Origin: CAYLLN01 sp033762315
GTDB taxonomy: Bacteria > Planctomycetota > Planctomycetia > Pirellulales > Pirellulaceae
Length of the DNA stretch: 64,000 nt
Direction: 5' to 3'
Assembly: GCA_033762315.1 (NCBI GenBank)
Contig: JANRLS010000177.1
Span: 11,601-75,600 of the forward strand
The notes under the pieces are model-generated. The model saw only the letters and a program-made list of their open reading frames with translations, did not search any database and was not told where the DNA came from. The stretch's first letter is position 1. Each line of letters opens with the position of its first letter. A program made the position numbers and the translations under genes. This document shows positions 9,165 to 18,111 of this stretch, in pieces.

Positions 9165-9875
9165 ATGAAAACCCTCCACCTCTCCCGTCCGTTTTTGTTC
9201 TGCTTCGTTTTGCCTTGCGCGGCCGTCGCCTTGGCCGACGAACCGAAGCTCGTCGATAGCACTGGCCCCGACTGGAAAGCGGTCAGCGAAGACGACCTCG
9301 TCAACGTCAACTGCGCCGCCGACACCTGGAAATGGAAGGATGGCGTCCTCACTTGCACCGGCAAGCCGACCGGCGTGATCCGCACTAAAAAACCCTACAA
9401 AAACCTGGAAATCGTCGTCGAATGGCGGCATTTGCAACCCGGCGGCAACTCGGGGGTGTTCCTCTGGGCAACCGAAGTATCGCTTGCCTCCCTCAAGCCG
9501 GGCGGCCTCCCCAAGGGAATCGAAGTGCAAGTGCTCGACCACGCCTTTGCCGAGCAATACGAAAAACGGACCGGCAAGAAGGGGGATTGGTTCAGCACCA
9601 ACGGCGACGTCTTCCCCGTCGGCGTCAAAATGAAGCCTTTTCCCCCCACCTCCCCCAACGGCGAGCGGAGCTTTCCCAAAAAGAACCTCTCCAAAGGCTC
9701 GCCCGAATGGAACCACTACTACATCCAGGCCAAGGACGGTGTCGTTCGCCTGCATGTGAACGGCGAAGAGGTCAGCGGCGGCGAAAACTGCGACCCCGCC
9801 AGCGGTTTCATCTGCCTCGAATCGGAAGGGGCTCCGATTGAGTTCAAAAACTTCAAGATTCGCGAACTGCCGTAA
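9165..9875 (+). CDS. secreted DUF1080 (3-keto-disaccharide hydrolase-type) protein
   Basis: The 236-residue protein has a signal peptide (FLFCFVLPCAAVALA) and the full set of DUF1080 motifs: WKWKDGVLTCTGKPTGVIRT, PGGNSGVFLWA, PKGIEVQVLDHAF and a closing SGFICLESEGAPIEFKNFKI. Family members are reported to cleave 3-keto-glycosides. It is divergent from a Tat-exported Gfo/Idh/MocA oxidoreductase, which supports a joint periplasmic role. An upstream in-frame start (9078) would add 29 residues overlapping the divergent promoter; ATG 9165 starts directly at the signal peptide and is preferred. Confidence 0.85.
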   Translation: MKTLHLSRPFLFCFVLPCAAVALADEPKLVDSTGPDWKAVSEDDLVNVNCAADTWKWKDGVLTCTGKPTGVIRTKKPYKNLEIVVEWRHLQPGGNSGVFLWATEVSLASLKPGGLPKGIEVQVLDHAFAEQYEKRTGKKGDWFSTNGDVFPVGVKMKPFPPTSPNGERSFPKKNLSKGSPEWNHYYIQAKDGVVRLHVNGEEVSGGENCDPASGFICLESEGAPIEFKNFKIRELP

Positions 9876-9898
9876 CCCAAGCCGGATTTGAGTACCGG

Positions 9899-9993
9899 AG
9901 CCACGGATGGAACACAGATCCAACACGGATAGAAGAAAGGGATTCATGAATAGGCTCTCTCGTCCGTGTTCCATCCGTGTTTCATTCGTGGCT
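9899..9993. repeat. imperfect inverted repeat around a start codon
   Basis: A 32-nt left arm (9899-9930, beginning AGCCACGGATGGAACACAG) is complementary at 26 of 32 positions to the right arm (9962-9993, ending CATTCGTGGCT). The 31-nt loop (9931-9961) contains AAAGGG and the ATG at 9946, so the translation start of the next gene sits in the loop. The right arm encodes the start of that protein's signal peptide (residues about 6-16). The sequence style (runs of CCGTGTT, CATCCGTG) is that of a dispersed intergenic repeat. Confidence 0.85.
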
Positions 9994-11937
9994 ACCTGCT
10001 GCTGCCTCATCGCCGCATCGTTGGCTTTCGCCGACGTCGGCGATCCGCAGATCAAGACCGACCATGCGTGGTATCCGGGCGAGCTCGCCTGCACGACGTT
10101 CGAGCGCTTGCAAGCAACGCAGGCCCAGGTTTACGAGCGCGTCACCGGCCGCAAGGTGCGAACCGATGAAGACAAGGCCCTCGCGTCGTGGCTGTGGCGC
10201 AACACCCACTATGCCCACGGCGAGGAAGGGGCCGAAAACCTCTGGGGCAAGGGTTTCACCGCCGGCGGCGACCTGCGGACCCGCGAATATTGGACCGGCC
10301 TCTTCGCCCACGGCTTTGGCTTGTGCGGCACAACCCACTCGCAGTGGGTGGCCGAAATGGACGCCATTCTCGGCTTTAATCGAGGGCGCGGCGTCGGCGT
10401 CAATGGCCACAACGCGTTCGAGGTGTTGCTGATCGGCGGCAAATACGGCAACGGGAAGTGGTGCCTCCTCGATCACGACCTCTCCACCGTCATTTTCAAT
10501 GCCGATGGCTCGGCGCTGCTGTCGCTCGCCGAGGTGCAAAAGGATTGGAAGCGGCTGACGGACCGCCAGCACGATCCCGCCCGGCAGCAGGGCTGGCTGG
10601 TGTGCGGCCTGCATCCGGGGGACGGGGGTTCGTATGCCAGCTACAAAGTCGCCGAGTATCTCGCCGGCTACAGCGGCCCGCCGCCGACCGTCCACCTTCG
10701 CCACGGCGAAACGCTCCGCCGCTATTTCCGCCCCGGCCTGCAGAGCGGCAAAACCTTCGTCTTCTGGGGACGCAACTACAACACCGCCGGCATCCCCGGC
10801 CCCGAACGCTCGCACACTTGGGTCAATCAGCCCGACGCCATGCACCGCTCGACCACCGGCGCGGGCTACAAGCCGGGCCAGGCCCGCTTTGGCAACGCCG
10901 TCTATGTTTATCGGCCCGACTTCCAAACCGGCGGCTTCCGCGAGGGAGTCGCCGCGGCTACCGAGACCTCGCTCACGTTCGACTTCTACACCCCCTACAT
11001 CATCGCCGCGACCCCGCCGGACCATTCCCCCTGGGGCATCTACAAGCCCGGCTGCAAAAACGGACTGATGCTCACGACCTCGCAGCCGACAACTTGCGAC
11101 GTCGCCATTTCGGTCGATCAAGGTGCGACCTGGACGAGCGACGTGCCACTGACCAGCGGCCTCGATTTCACGGACGTTGTCAAAGGGCATCGGCAGTATC
11201 TCCTGCGGCTGAAGTCGGCCAACAATCTTCTCAATCTCCTCCAAGATGCCGGCCTCACCATCACCACCGTTTGCCAGCTCAACCCCGCGATTTTGCCGCG
11301 TCTGAAAGACGACGGGACCAACATCGAATTCGCGCAATCGAATCGCGCAGTCATCTCCGCCGGACCGAACCTCCCGCAAGCCAAGGCGCATCTCGTTGCC
11401 GGTGATTTCGGCACGCCGAGTGTCACTTTGGAGCTACGCCATCCCGACTGGCTGCCGACAAGTCGCGACACGGGATTCGCAAGGAGCGTGGAAGTCTTCG
11501 CCGCCGCACACGTGCAATCGGGCAATCCTCCCCGCACCGACGTTCGCTATTTCATTGAGTGTTCTCCTGACGGCGGAAAAACCTGGGCCGACCTCCTCAC
11601 CAATTGGCATATCGTCCGCCGCGGCGACGAGCCGGGCGATTTCTGGTCGCAAAGCCTGTGCTGGGGACGAAAGCCCATTCGCGCGAGCCATCAGCCGATC
11701 CTCGTCCGCTATCGCAACAGCGGCGGGCGAAACTATCTGCGGGCCGAGGCGCACCTAGGCTACGTCTTGCCGGCGCAAGATCGCACCCGCGTCACCTTCG
11801 CCTGGACCGACGACACCGGACCGCATCAAGCCGACCACGAGTTCTCGGCCGAAGACCGTAATCCCCTCTGGCACTTGCCCACCGGGCGCAACGTCTCCAC
11901 CGACTGGGTTGAGTTCCAGCCCATTCCCGCGCGCTAA
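9946..11937 (+). CDS. secreted transglutaminase-like protein
   Basis: The 663-residue protein has a signal peptide (VSFVATCCCLIAASLAFA). It carries a transglutaminase-fold core with a plausible Cys-His-Asp triad: Cys127 in GFGLCGTTHSQW, His155 in VNGHNAFEVLLI and Asp176 in KWCLLDHDLS. Such folds are usually proteases, amidases or transglutaminases. The remaining 400 residues look like beta-rich accessory domains. The ATG at 9946 is preferred over 9907 because AAAGGG precedes it and the signal peptide follows. The beginning of the gene lies inside an inverted repeat. A second protein with the same type of core is at 12438. Confidence 0.65.
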   Translation: MNRLSRPCSIRVSFVATCCCLIAASLAFADVGDPQIKTDHAWYPGELACTTFERLQATQAQVYERVTGRKVRTDEDKALASWLWRNTHYAHGEEGAENLWGKGFTAGGDLRTREYWTGLFAHGFGLCGTTHSQWVAEMDAILGFNRGRGVGVNGHNAFEVLLIGGKYGNGKWCLLDHDLSTVIFNADGSALLSLAEVQKDWKRLTDRQHDPARQQGWLVCGLHPGDGGSYASYKVAEYLAGYSGPPPTVHLRHGETLRRYFRPGLQSGKTFVFWGRNYNTAGIPGPERSHTWVNQPDAMHRSTTGAGYKPGQARFGNAVYVYRPDFQTGGFREGVAAATETSLTFDFYTPYIIAATPPDHSPWGIYKPGCKNGLMLTTSQPTTCDVAISVDQGATWTSDVPLTSGLDFTDVVKGHRQYLLRLKSANNLLNLLQDAGLTITTVCQLNPAILPRLKDDGTNIEFAQSNRAVISAGPNLPQAKAHLVAGDFGTPSVTLELRHPDWLPTSRDTGFARSVEVFAAAHVQSGNPPRTDVRYFIECSPDGGKTWADLLTNWHIVRRGDEPGDFWSQSLCWGRKPIRASHQPILVRYRNSGGRNYLRAEAHLGYVLPAQDRTRVTFAWTDDTGPHQADHEFSAEDRNPLWHLPTGRNVSTDWVEFQPIPAR

Positions 11938-12437
11938 TCCTCCACTGCCGTCCTAGGGAGGGCGAGCCTCCGGCCGAGCCGTCGTCCTTCGCGGCGACCG
12001 CCCCCAGCCACCCCCTTTTGCTGCGCTGCCGAGGCTCATTTCGTACGTCTGGCATCGGGGGGGCGCGGTGGTTTTTTAGCCAATTGAGCAGGGGAGAAAA
12101 AATCATCTCTTCCCTGCTGCCGCTTGGCGGAGGCGTCGTCGCAAACCTCGTAAAAGCAAGCACTTGCGCTCGCACAAAACTGGCAGTTCGAGTTTTGGGA
12201 CCCCCTGCGCACCGCGCTTTTTGCGCAGGCCCTAAACGGGGGATTTATTCCCTTGCTATCGTTGGCCGGAACGGCGCTCACCTTCTTCATCATCGCACCA
12301 CCTCCCAAAGTTTGCCGGGGACTCCAAAACCGATTCCCAGTATTCGTTCCCCCCGTGACTAGTCTGGTCACGCCCCGGAATTTTGTCCGCCGTCGTCTTG
12401 CGTGACCCGCCCGATCCACCCCGTTACAATCCTGCCC
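11938..12437. other. 500-bp intergenic region, no gene seen
   Basis: The stretch contains repeat-like GC-rich sequence after the stop (AGGGAGGGCGAGCCTCC at 11956) and two hairpins: AGCAGGG pairing with CCCTGCT across 12087-12118, and CTGCGC pairing with GCGCAG across 12208-12231. Neither is followed by a clear T tract. Short open frames on both strands show no family resemblance. The last 40 bp hold the promoter of the gene at 12438. Confidence 0.5.
12402..12430 (+). promoter_or_regulatory. sigma-70-type promoter of a probably leaderless transcript
   Basis: GTGACC (12402-12407, 4 of 6 matches to TTGACA) and TACAAT (12425-12430) are 17 bp apart. The ATG at 12438 lies only 7 bp after the -10 box, where transcription should begin, and no Shine-Dalgarno precedes it. 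Confidence 0.55.
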
Positions 12438-14462
12438 ATGAGCCACACTTTGCCCATTTGGATTTGCCTATCCGCCGGCTTGTCGTGGGCTGGCCAAGGC
12501 ACGGCCGCCGAACTGAAATTGGACCCCGCAAAACTCTGGCAGCGTAGCGTGGCCAGCAATGTCCGCCTGGCCGACGACGGCCGGGCGATCGCGCTGGAGC
12601 GAGGAGTGCTGATCGAAGATGATGGCCCCGCCGCCGGCTACACCTATGGACCCAACGAAGAGAAACTCGGGCCGGGCATTCAGCTTCGCAAGCAACTTCC
12701 GGTCGCCGACCCGCGAGCTGACCGGGCCGATCTCTTGATTGGCCCCGGCGGCGATTTGGCCATTTCAATCAACGGCCAGCCACAATCGCTCGACAAGCGG
12801 GAGAATGCCGGCAACTACTGGCAGCGCTATTCGTTCTCGCCGAGCAGCCTGCGGGCCGGGCTGAACGACATCGTCGTCACAGGCACCGGCAAAGTGTGGA
12901 TCGCCCGCGACCAGGACTATGCCGCCGGCTCGCGGGAGCGAACGAAGCACCCGAATCGGAGCGCCAAAAGCACCGACGGCGGCCAGGCCTGGAGTGATGA
13001 CAAGCTCGGCACCGGCGGCGATTTGGATGGCGAGTACTACGTCCGCTTGTTCCTCGACCAGTTTCGCCCCGCCGGTTCGCTCACGCTTCCCGTGCTCGAT
13101 GCGGGCAACTTGAACCAAGACGCGATTTCGCCCGCGCTATCGGCGCTCGGCTCGCTCGAAATCAAACTTGCCGCCAAATTGCCACCAGAGACCAAACTCA
13201 TGCTTTCCTGGCGGAGCGGAACGACCCCCCTGCCGGACGACAAGACTTGGACGGCGTGGAACATTGCCGAGGCGCTGGCACTCAAGATTAACGAGCCCAC
13301 CGGCCGCTACTTCCAGCTCCGCGTCGATTTCTCCACCCAGAGCGGCCTCGAAACGCCCGCCTTGCAAGAGATCACCGTTCGCTCCACTCCCAAACTTGCC
13401 GATCCTTGGCACGAAAATCTCCGCGTGCTCGAAAGCCGCAATCCGGCAATCGTCCGCTCGTCGATTCCGTTCACCTACGAACCGCTCGACCAGCCGAAGT
13501 TGGCCGAATTTCGCCGCCAACATCGCCTGGACGAGGTCGTCGCCGGCGCCAACCACGAGCTCGACGAGCTGGCGAAGCTGGCGGTTTGGTCGTCGCAGCG
13601 CTGGGAAAAAGGGCACTTATCGCAAATCTATCCCGCCTGGGATGCCTTCGAGATTCTCAAAGCTCACACCGACGGCCAGCCGGTTGGGGGCTTTTGCCAG
13701 CAATACAACGTGGTCTTTTTGCAGGCGTGCCAAAGCCTGGGATTCGTCGGCCGGGCCGTTTCGATTGGCCCCGATAGCGGTGGCCTTGTCAAAATTCGTG
13801 GCGGGCACGAAGTAGTCGAAATCTGGTCGAACCAGTTCGCCAAGTGGATTTATATCGACGGCAACACCGCGTGGTATTTCGTCGATCGCGACACCCGCGT
13901 GCCGCTTGGCTTGCGCGAACTGCGCGAGCGGCAACTGCAAACCATGCAGGGTCAGCCCCACCGGCCAGTGGAAATCGTCCGCCTGGCGGAGACGAAATAC
14001 GAATGGAAGGGGCTGGAATCGTGGCCCCCCTTCGCCGAATTGCGGCTGATTCCGCGGAGCAATTTTCTCGCGGAAGAATCGCCGCTGCCGCTGAATCAAG
14101 GGATGCGGGGCTGGTTTTGGACCGGCCACCACGCCTGGACCGACGACATCGCCCCCGCCACGCTGCTGTATGGCCACCGTGTCAGACAGCCCGGCAATTG
14201 GGATTGGTCGCTGAACCAGGTCCGGCTTCACCTCGAGGCGACGCCCACTCCCGGTGAGCTGCGGGTCTGGCTCGACACCGAAACCCCCAGCCTCGCCAAG
14301 CTGCTGCTAAAGCCAGACGATCAGCTCCCAAACGACGTCCGCAGCGAATTCCTCTGGCGACTGAGGCCGGGAACGAACCGCCTCCGAGGCTGGGCCCGCA
14401 ATACTGCCGGCCGGAGTGGCGCCGTCAGCGAAATCGCGCTCGAATACACGCCGCGCGACTAG
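12438..14462 (+). CDS. secreted transglutaminase-like protein
   Basis: The 674-residue protein has a signal peptide (LPIWICLSAGLSWAGQGTAA), an N-terminal beta-rich half and a transglutaminase-like core in the second half. The putative triad is Cys420 (GGFCQQYNVV), His457 (GGHEVVEIW) and Asp474 (WIYIDGNTAWY). It could be a peptidase or amidase acting on cell-surface material. The frame extends 12 codons further upstream, but ATG 12438 starts the signal peptide and sits at the expected transcription start. With the protein at 9946 it forms a pair of related-fold secreted proteins, although outside the core they share little visible sequence. Confidence 0.65.
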   Translation: MSHTLPIWICLSAGLSWAGQGTAAELKLDPAKLWQRSVASNVRLADDGRAIALERGVLIEDDGPAAGYTYGPNEEKLGPGIQLRKQLPVADPRADRADLLIGPGGDLAISINGQPQSLDKRENAGNYWQRYSFSPSSLRAGLNDIVVTGTGKVWIARDQDYAAGSRERTKHPNRSAKSTDGGQAWSDDKLGTGGDLDGEYYVRLFLDQFRPAGSLTLPVLDAGNLNQDAISPALSALGSLEIKLAAKLPPETKLMLSWRSGTTPLPDDKTWTAWNIAEALALKINEPTGRYFQLRVDFSTQSGLETPALQEITVRSTPKLADPWHENLRVLESRNPAIVRSSIPFTYEPLDQPKLAEFRRQHRLDEVVAGANHELDELAKLAVWSSQRWEKGHLSQIYPAWDAFEILKAHTDGQPVGGFCQQYNVVFLQACQSLGFVGRAVSIGPDSGGLVKIRGGHEVVEIWSNQFAKWIYIDGNTAWYFVDRDTRVPLGLRELRERQLQTMQGQPHRPVEIVRLAETKYEWKGLESWPPFAELRLIPRSNFLAEESPLPLNQGMRGWFWTGHHAWTDDIAPATLLYGHRVRQPGNWDWSLNQVRLHLEATPTPGELRVWLDTETPSLAKLLLKPDDQLPNDVRSEFLWRLRPGTNRLRGWARNTAGRSGAVSEIALEYTPRD

Positions 14463-14632
14463 CTCCGACCGGCTAACGGCGTTTAGGGCGTCTTCGTTGG
14501 CATTAGAGTGGCGATTTAGCCCCCGTAAGGAAAACGATCGCGCCTTGCGCGGTTCGTTCCGCTTGGCCGAGTTCACTCGGCTGCATACAATAACGGCCCG
14601 CCCATAAGTTGAACTTCTCCGAGGAACCTAGC

Positions 14633-15943
14633 ATGTCGAGCCCTCTCTCTGCTCCGACAAAGCGTTTGACCAATCTCAAACGGGTCGCCATCCTTTTTGC
14701 CGGCGGCCCCGCTCCGGGCGCCAACGCCGTCATCTCGACCGCCGCCGCTGCCTTCCTGCGAAACGACAGCGAAGTGCTGGGCATTATGTATGGCTACTCG
14801 AACCTCGCGAGCTACACCCCCGACAAGCCGCTCGTGGAGGGGGAGCACTACATCAAGCTCAACCACAGTGTTCTGAAGCGCACCCGCAGTGCTCAAGGAA
14901 TCATGATCGGCACCGCCCGGACGAACCCCGGTGTGCATATTTCGCATCCGTCGCACCTCGACGATCCGCAGCTTTCCGCCCCGATGAAGCGGGTCTATGA
15001 GGCGCTCGTTTCGCTCGGCGTCGATGCCCTGATCAGCATCGGCGGCGACGACACTCTCAAATCGGCCAACAAATTCAAGATGTTTCAAGACCGGCTCCCC
15101 GCCGGCGCAAAGCGGATCCCCGTCGTGCATCTGCCGAAGACCATCGACAACGACTACATGGGGATCGATTTCACCTTCGGCTATTTCACGGCGGTCGAGT
15201 TCCTCGCGGGCGAAATTCGCAACTTGCTGCACGATGCCGAGGCGTCGCGGGCCTATTTTCTGGCCGAAACGATGGGGCGCTCGGCGGGCTGGTTGTCGTA
15301 TGGGGCGGCGATCGCCGGCGAGGCAAGCCTTGTCATCAGCGTTGAGGACATTATCGGCAGTTATCGCCTGACGGAGACCGAGAAGAACCCCGAAACGGGC
15401 GAAGACGAAACGCGCGACGTGATGGACGTCGATCGGGTCGTCAATCGGATCGTCAAAACGATGACCGCCCGCGATGCCGAGAAAAAGCACTTTGGCGTGA
15501 TCGTCCTCGCCGAGGGGCTGGCCGAGCTGTTGCCCGCGAAATACCTGAAAGGGATTCCGCGCGACGACCACGGCCACATTTCGATTTCGCACGTCAACCT
15601 GGGCAGGATGTTCTCAAAACTGGTCAGCGAAGCCTACAAAACGCAAACCGGCAAGAGCCGCAAAGTGACCGGCCTGCAACTCGGCTACGAATCGCGCTGT
15701 GCCAAGCCGCAGGCGTTCGATGTGATGCTCGGCAGCCAGCTCGGCGTGGGGGCTTATCGGGCCTTGGTCGAAGAGGGGATGAACGGCGTGATGGTCTCCG
15801 TTACCGGCCAATTGCAGTTGCATTTCGTGCCGTTCGAGAAGCTGATCGACCCCGCCACGCTGGTGACGGTCGTCCGCTATATCGATCCGAACAGCGATTT
15901 CCACCGCCTCGCGCGATTTTTGGAAACGCACGTCAACGAGTAA
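14633..15943 (+). CDS. 6-phosphofructokinase, probably pyrophosphate-dependent
   Basis: The 436-residue protein is a PfkA-family phosphofructokinase: FAGGPAPGANAVI near the N-terminus, GGDDT at 137-141, PKTIDND at 168-174 and AETMGRSAGWLSYGAA. In this family ATP-dependent enzymes usually have GGDGS and PGTIDND, whereas Asp in the fourth position of GGDD together with Lys in PKTIDND marks pyrophosphate users. The enzyme would interconvert fructose 6-phosphate and fructose 1,6-bisphosphate in the cytoplasm, reversibly if PPi is the donor. ATG 14633 follows GAGGAA; the TTG eight codons upstream is ignored. Confidence 0.88.
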   Translation: MSSPLSAPTKRLTNLKRVAILFAGGPAPGANAVISTAAAAFLRNDSEVLGIMYGYSNLASYTPDKPLVEGEHYIKLNHSVLKRTRSAQGIMIGTARTNPGVHISHPSHLDDPQLSAPMKRVYEALVSLGVDALISIGGDDTLKSANKFKMFQDRLPAGAKRIPVVHLPKTIDNDYMGIDFTFGYFTAVEFLAGEIRNLLHDAEASRAYFLAETMGRSAGWLSYGAAIAGEASLVISVEDIIGSYRLTETEKNPETGEDETRDVMDVDRVVNRIVKTMTARDAEKKHFGVIVLAEGLAELLPAKYLKGIPRDDHGHISISHVNLGRMFSKLVSEAYKTQTGKSRKVTGLQLGYESRCAKPQAFDVMLGSQLGVGAYRALVEEGMNGVMVSVTGQLQLHFVPFEKLIDPATLVTVVRYIDPNSDFHRLARFLETHVNE

Positions 15944-16050
15944 CGACCAGCCCGCTCGCGTCCATTGGCAGAAGACGCTTGACGGCGGGCAACTCGCCGC
16001 GGGCGGCGGGAATTTCGCGCTCTTATCACGGTTTTCTGGGGGGATTTTCG

Positions 16051-18105
16051 ATGATTCGGGGCCGAATTTTGGTGTTGGCGGCTTGCGCGGCGGCCGTCGG
16101 CGGAGTCACTTTCGCCCCCGCTGCCGAGTGGGATTTGGCTCACATGGTCACGCGCGACAAGGACGGTCGGCCGACTTATCACGCCCGCCCCATCGAGGCC
16201 AAATTTCGCAATACTTGGCCCGCCGACCTCGAAGCCGAATTCCAAAAACGTGCCGGACACATCATCGCCGAGCAGGCGAAGGTGAAGGTGAACCCCGGCA
16301 ACACCTATTTCGAGAACGAGAAGCGGACCTACGGCTATTTAATGTCCCAAGCGCTCGCCGCGCAGGGATTGACCGCGGTGCAAGACTTGCAGCGCGAAGA
16401 TGCCCAGCGCGACGAGTGGCATCGCGAAACGGCCGGCATCGATTTCTATGCCGCCTTCACGCTCAAGCATCAGATGCGCAAGTACTTCTACTTCGGCGAC
16501 CTGCTCGCGCCCGACTATCGCCGCCGGATGTTCGATGGGGGGAAGGCGTGGACCGCGCAAGACCCGCTTCGCCGGCCGCACTACACGTTCAAAGCGCCCA
16601 AAGAAGGGTGGGGCCCCGATGCGCGAAATAGCTGGGTCGATGTCCGCTCGACCGAGAATCTGTTCCTGATGCGCGTCACCAGCGTTTATCTCATGGCCGA
16701 AGAGACCGGCAATCGCGAAACGGCCGCGCAGTATAAGCAGCTGATTCTCGATTACGCCAAGACGCTTTATCGCATCGGCATGGGGGAATGGGACTCGGAG
16801 AATTATCACGGCCACTCGCTCGCGCCGCTCGCCAATCTCTATGACTTCGCGAAAGACGACGAGGTGCAACTGGCCGCCAAGGCCTGTCTCGACTGGATGT
16901 ACACCGCCGGCGCGGTCAAATACTGGCGCGGGGGCTTCAATGGCCCGACCAAGCGCGACTACAACCACGCGCAGCCCTTTGGCGGCAGCGCGCCTTGCAT
17001 GTTGTGGGTGCTGTTTGGCGACAGCCCGCGCCCCAACGAGCACTGGGAATCGGACGAGGTCCACTTGATCACGAGCGCTTATCGCCCGCCGGTAGCGGTG
17101 GTCAATCTGGCGCGCAAACAGTTCGCCAAACCGCTGGAGCTGTTCGCCGCCAAGCCCTCGTATAGCGCGACGACGTCGCTGCAGGCCGGTAGCGCGCCGG
17201 AATATCTCGAAACGCAGTATTTCGGCCACTCCTATCAAATGGGCTCGCTCAGCGGCGGAACCACGCCGGGTGTGAGCGATGTCAATGGCTTCAAAATCCT
17301 GGTTTTCGACAAGGAGCACGGCGCTCGCGCGCTGCAGGTCGTGCCGGGGCCGGACCCGGAATATCCCGGCTCGCCGCAGTATCAAACCGGCAAGGTCTTG
17401 GCGGAAAACCGGGTCGGACAATATCGCAACCTGGCGGTGTGGCTGGCGAAAGATGGCAGCTCGCCTTGGCGGTGGGTGATTCCACAGTCGGCCCGCGTGA
17501 GCGTGAAAAACCGGGTGAACTTCCTCGAGTGCGAGAAGACGTGGGTCGCCATTCATGCGCTCGGCACGGGCGAACTAACGCGCGACGATGGATTGACCGC
17601 GAAGATCTCCGGCGGCGAGAAGGCCAAGTTTCCGGGGCATCAGGTGCTGGCTGCTGCCGGCAAAGGAGGGAGCTTCTGCGGCCTGGCCATCGAAGTGGGG
17701 GAGGCCCAGTCGCACGGCTCGTTCGAGAAGTTCCAAGCGGCGGCGCTGGCGGCCAAAATCGATACCACCAAGCTGGCCGAGGGGGTCGTGCAGTTCCAAG
17801 CGGCCGACGGAACCTGGCTCGGCTTCAACTGGCAAGACAATGCCCAAAATTTGGGGGTGTGGCGGAACGGCCAGCGGCACGACTTCGCCGATCACGCGCG
17901 CTACCTGTATCGCAGTTCGCCGACAGGCGAAATCGTGGGGCCGATTCACCAGGCTTGGGGACAAGGGACGCTGTACGTCGAAGCCGGCGGCGAGGCCTTT
18001 GCCTGCACCGTGGCGGAAAACGGCACCGTGAGCTTTTGCGGCGGCCCCCCGAGCGAAGTTCGCGCGTTCTTGACGCCCCCCACCGCAGCCGGTCCGGCGA
18101 AATAG
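16051..18105 (+). CDS. large secreted protein, possible polysaccharide-lyase-like toroid
   Basis: The 684-residue protein has a signal peptide (ILVLAACAAAVGGVTFAPAA). Its first 350 residues are helical with repeated Trp/Tyr/His-rich segments (SENYHGHSLAPLANLYDFAK, NSWVDVRSTENLFLMRVTS), reminiscent of the alpha/alpha toroid of alginate lyases and heparinases. The C-terminal half is beta-rich. I could not assign a catalytic residue with confidence, so the lyase idea is only a fold-level guess. ATG 16051 starts the signal peptide; 24 further in-frame codons upstream are not signal-like. It converges on hisB with 6 bp between stops. Confidence 0.5.
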   Translation: MIRGRILVLAACAAAVGGVTFAPAAEWDLAHMVTRDKDGRPTYHARPIEAKFRNTWPADLEAEFQKRAGHIIAEQAKVKVNPGNTYFENEKRTYGYLMSQALAAQGLTAVQDLQREDAQRDEWHRETAGIDFYAAFTLKHQMRKYFYFGDLLAPDYRRRMFDGGKAWTAQDPLRRPHYTFKAPKEGWGPDARNSWVDVRSTENLFLMRVTSVYLMAEETGNRETAAQYKQLILDYAKTLYRIGMGEWDSENYHGHSLAPLANLYDFAKDDEVQLAAKACLDWMYTAGAVKYWRGGFNGPTKRDYNHAQPFGGSAPCMLWVLFGDSPRPNEHWESDEVHLITSAYRPPVAVVNLARKQFAKPLELFAAKPSYSATTSLQAGSAPEYLETQYFGHSYQMGSLSGGTTPGVSDVNGFKILVFDKEHGARALQVVPGPDPEYPGSPQYQTGKVLAENRVGQYRNLAVWLAKDGSSPWRWVIPQSARVSVKNRVNFLECEKTWVAIHALGTGELTRDDGLTAKISGGEKAKFPGHQVLAAAGKGGSFCGLAIEVGEAQSHGSFEKFQAAALAAKIDTTKLAEGVVQFQAADGTWLGFNWQDNAQNLGVWRNGQRHDFADHARYLYRSSPTGEIVGPIHQAWGQGTLYVEAGGEAFACTVAENGTVSFCGGPPSEVRAFLTPPTAAGPAK

Positions 18106-18111
18106 CGCTGA

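Noticed and set aside
12018..12362. Small open frames between the two transglutaminase-like genes
   Set aside because: They lack ribosome binding sites, cover hairpins and repeat-like DNA, and resemble no protein family.
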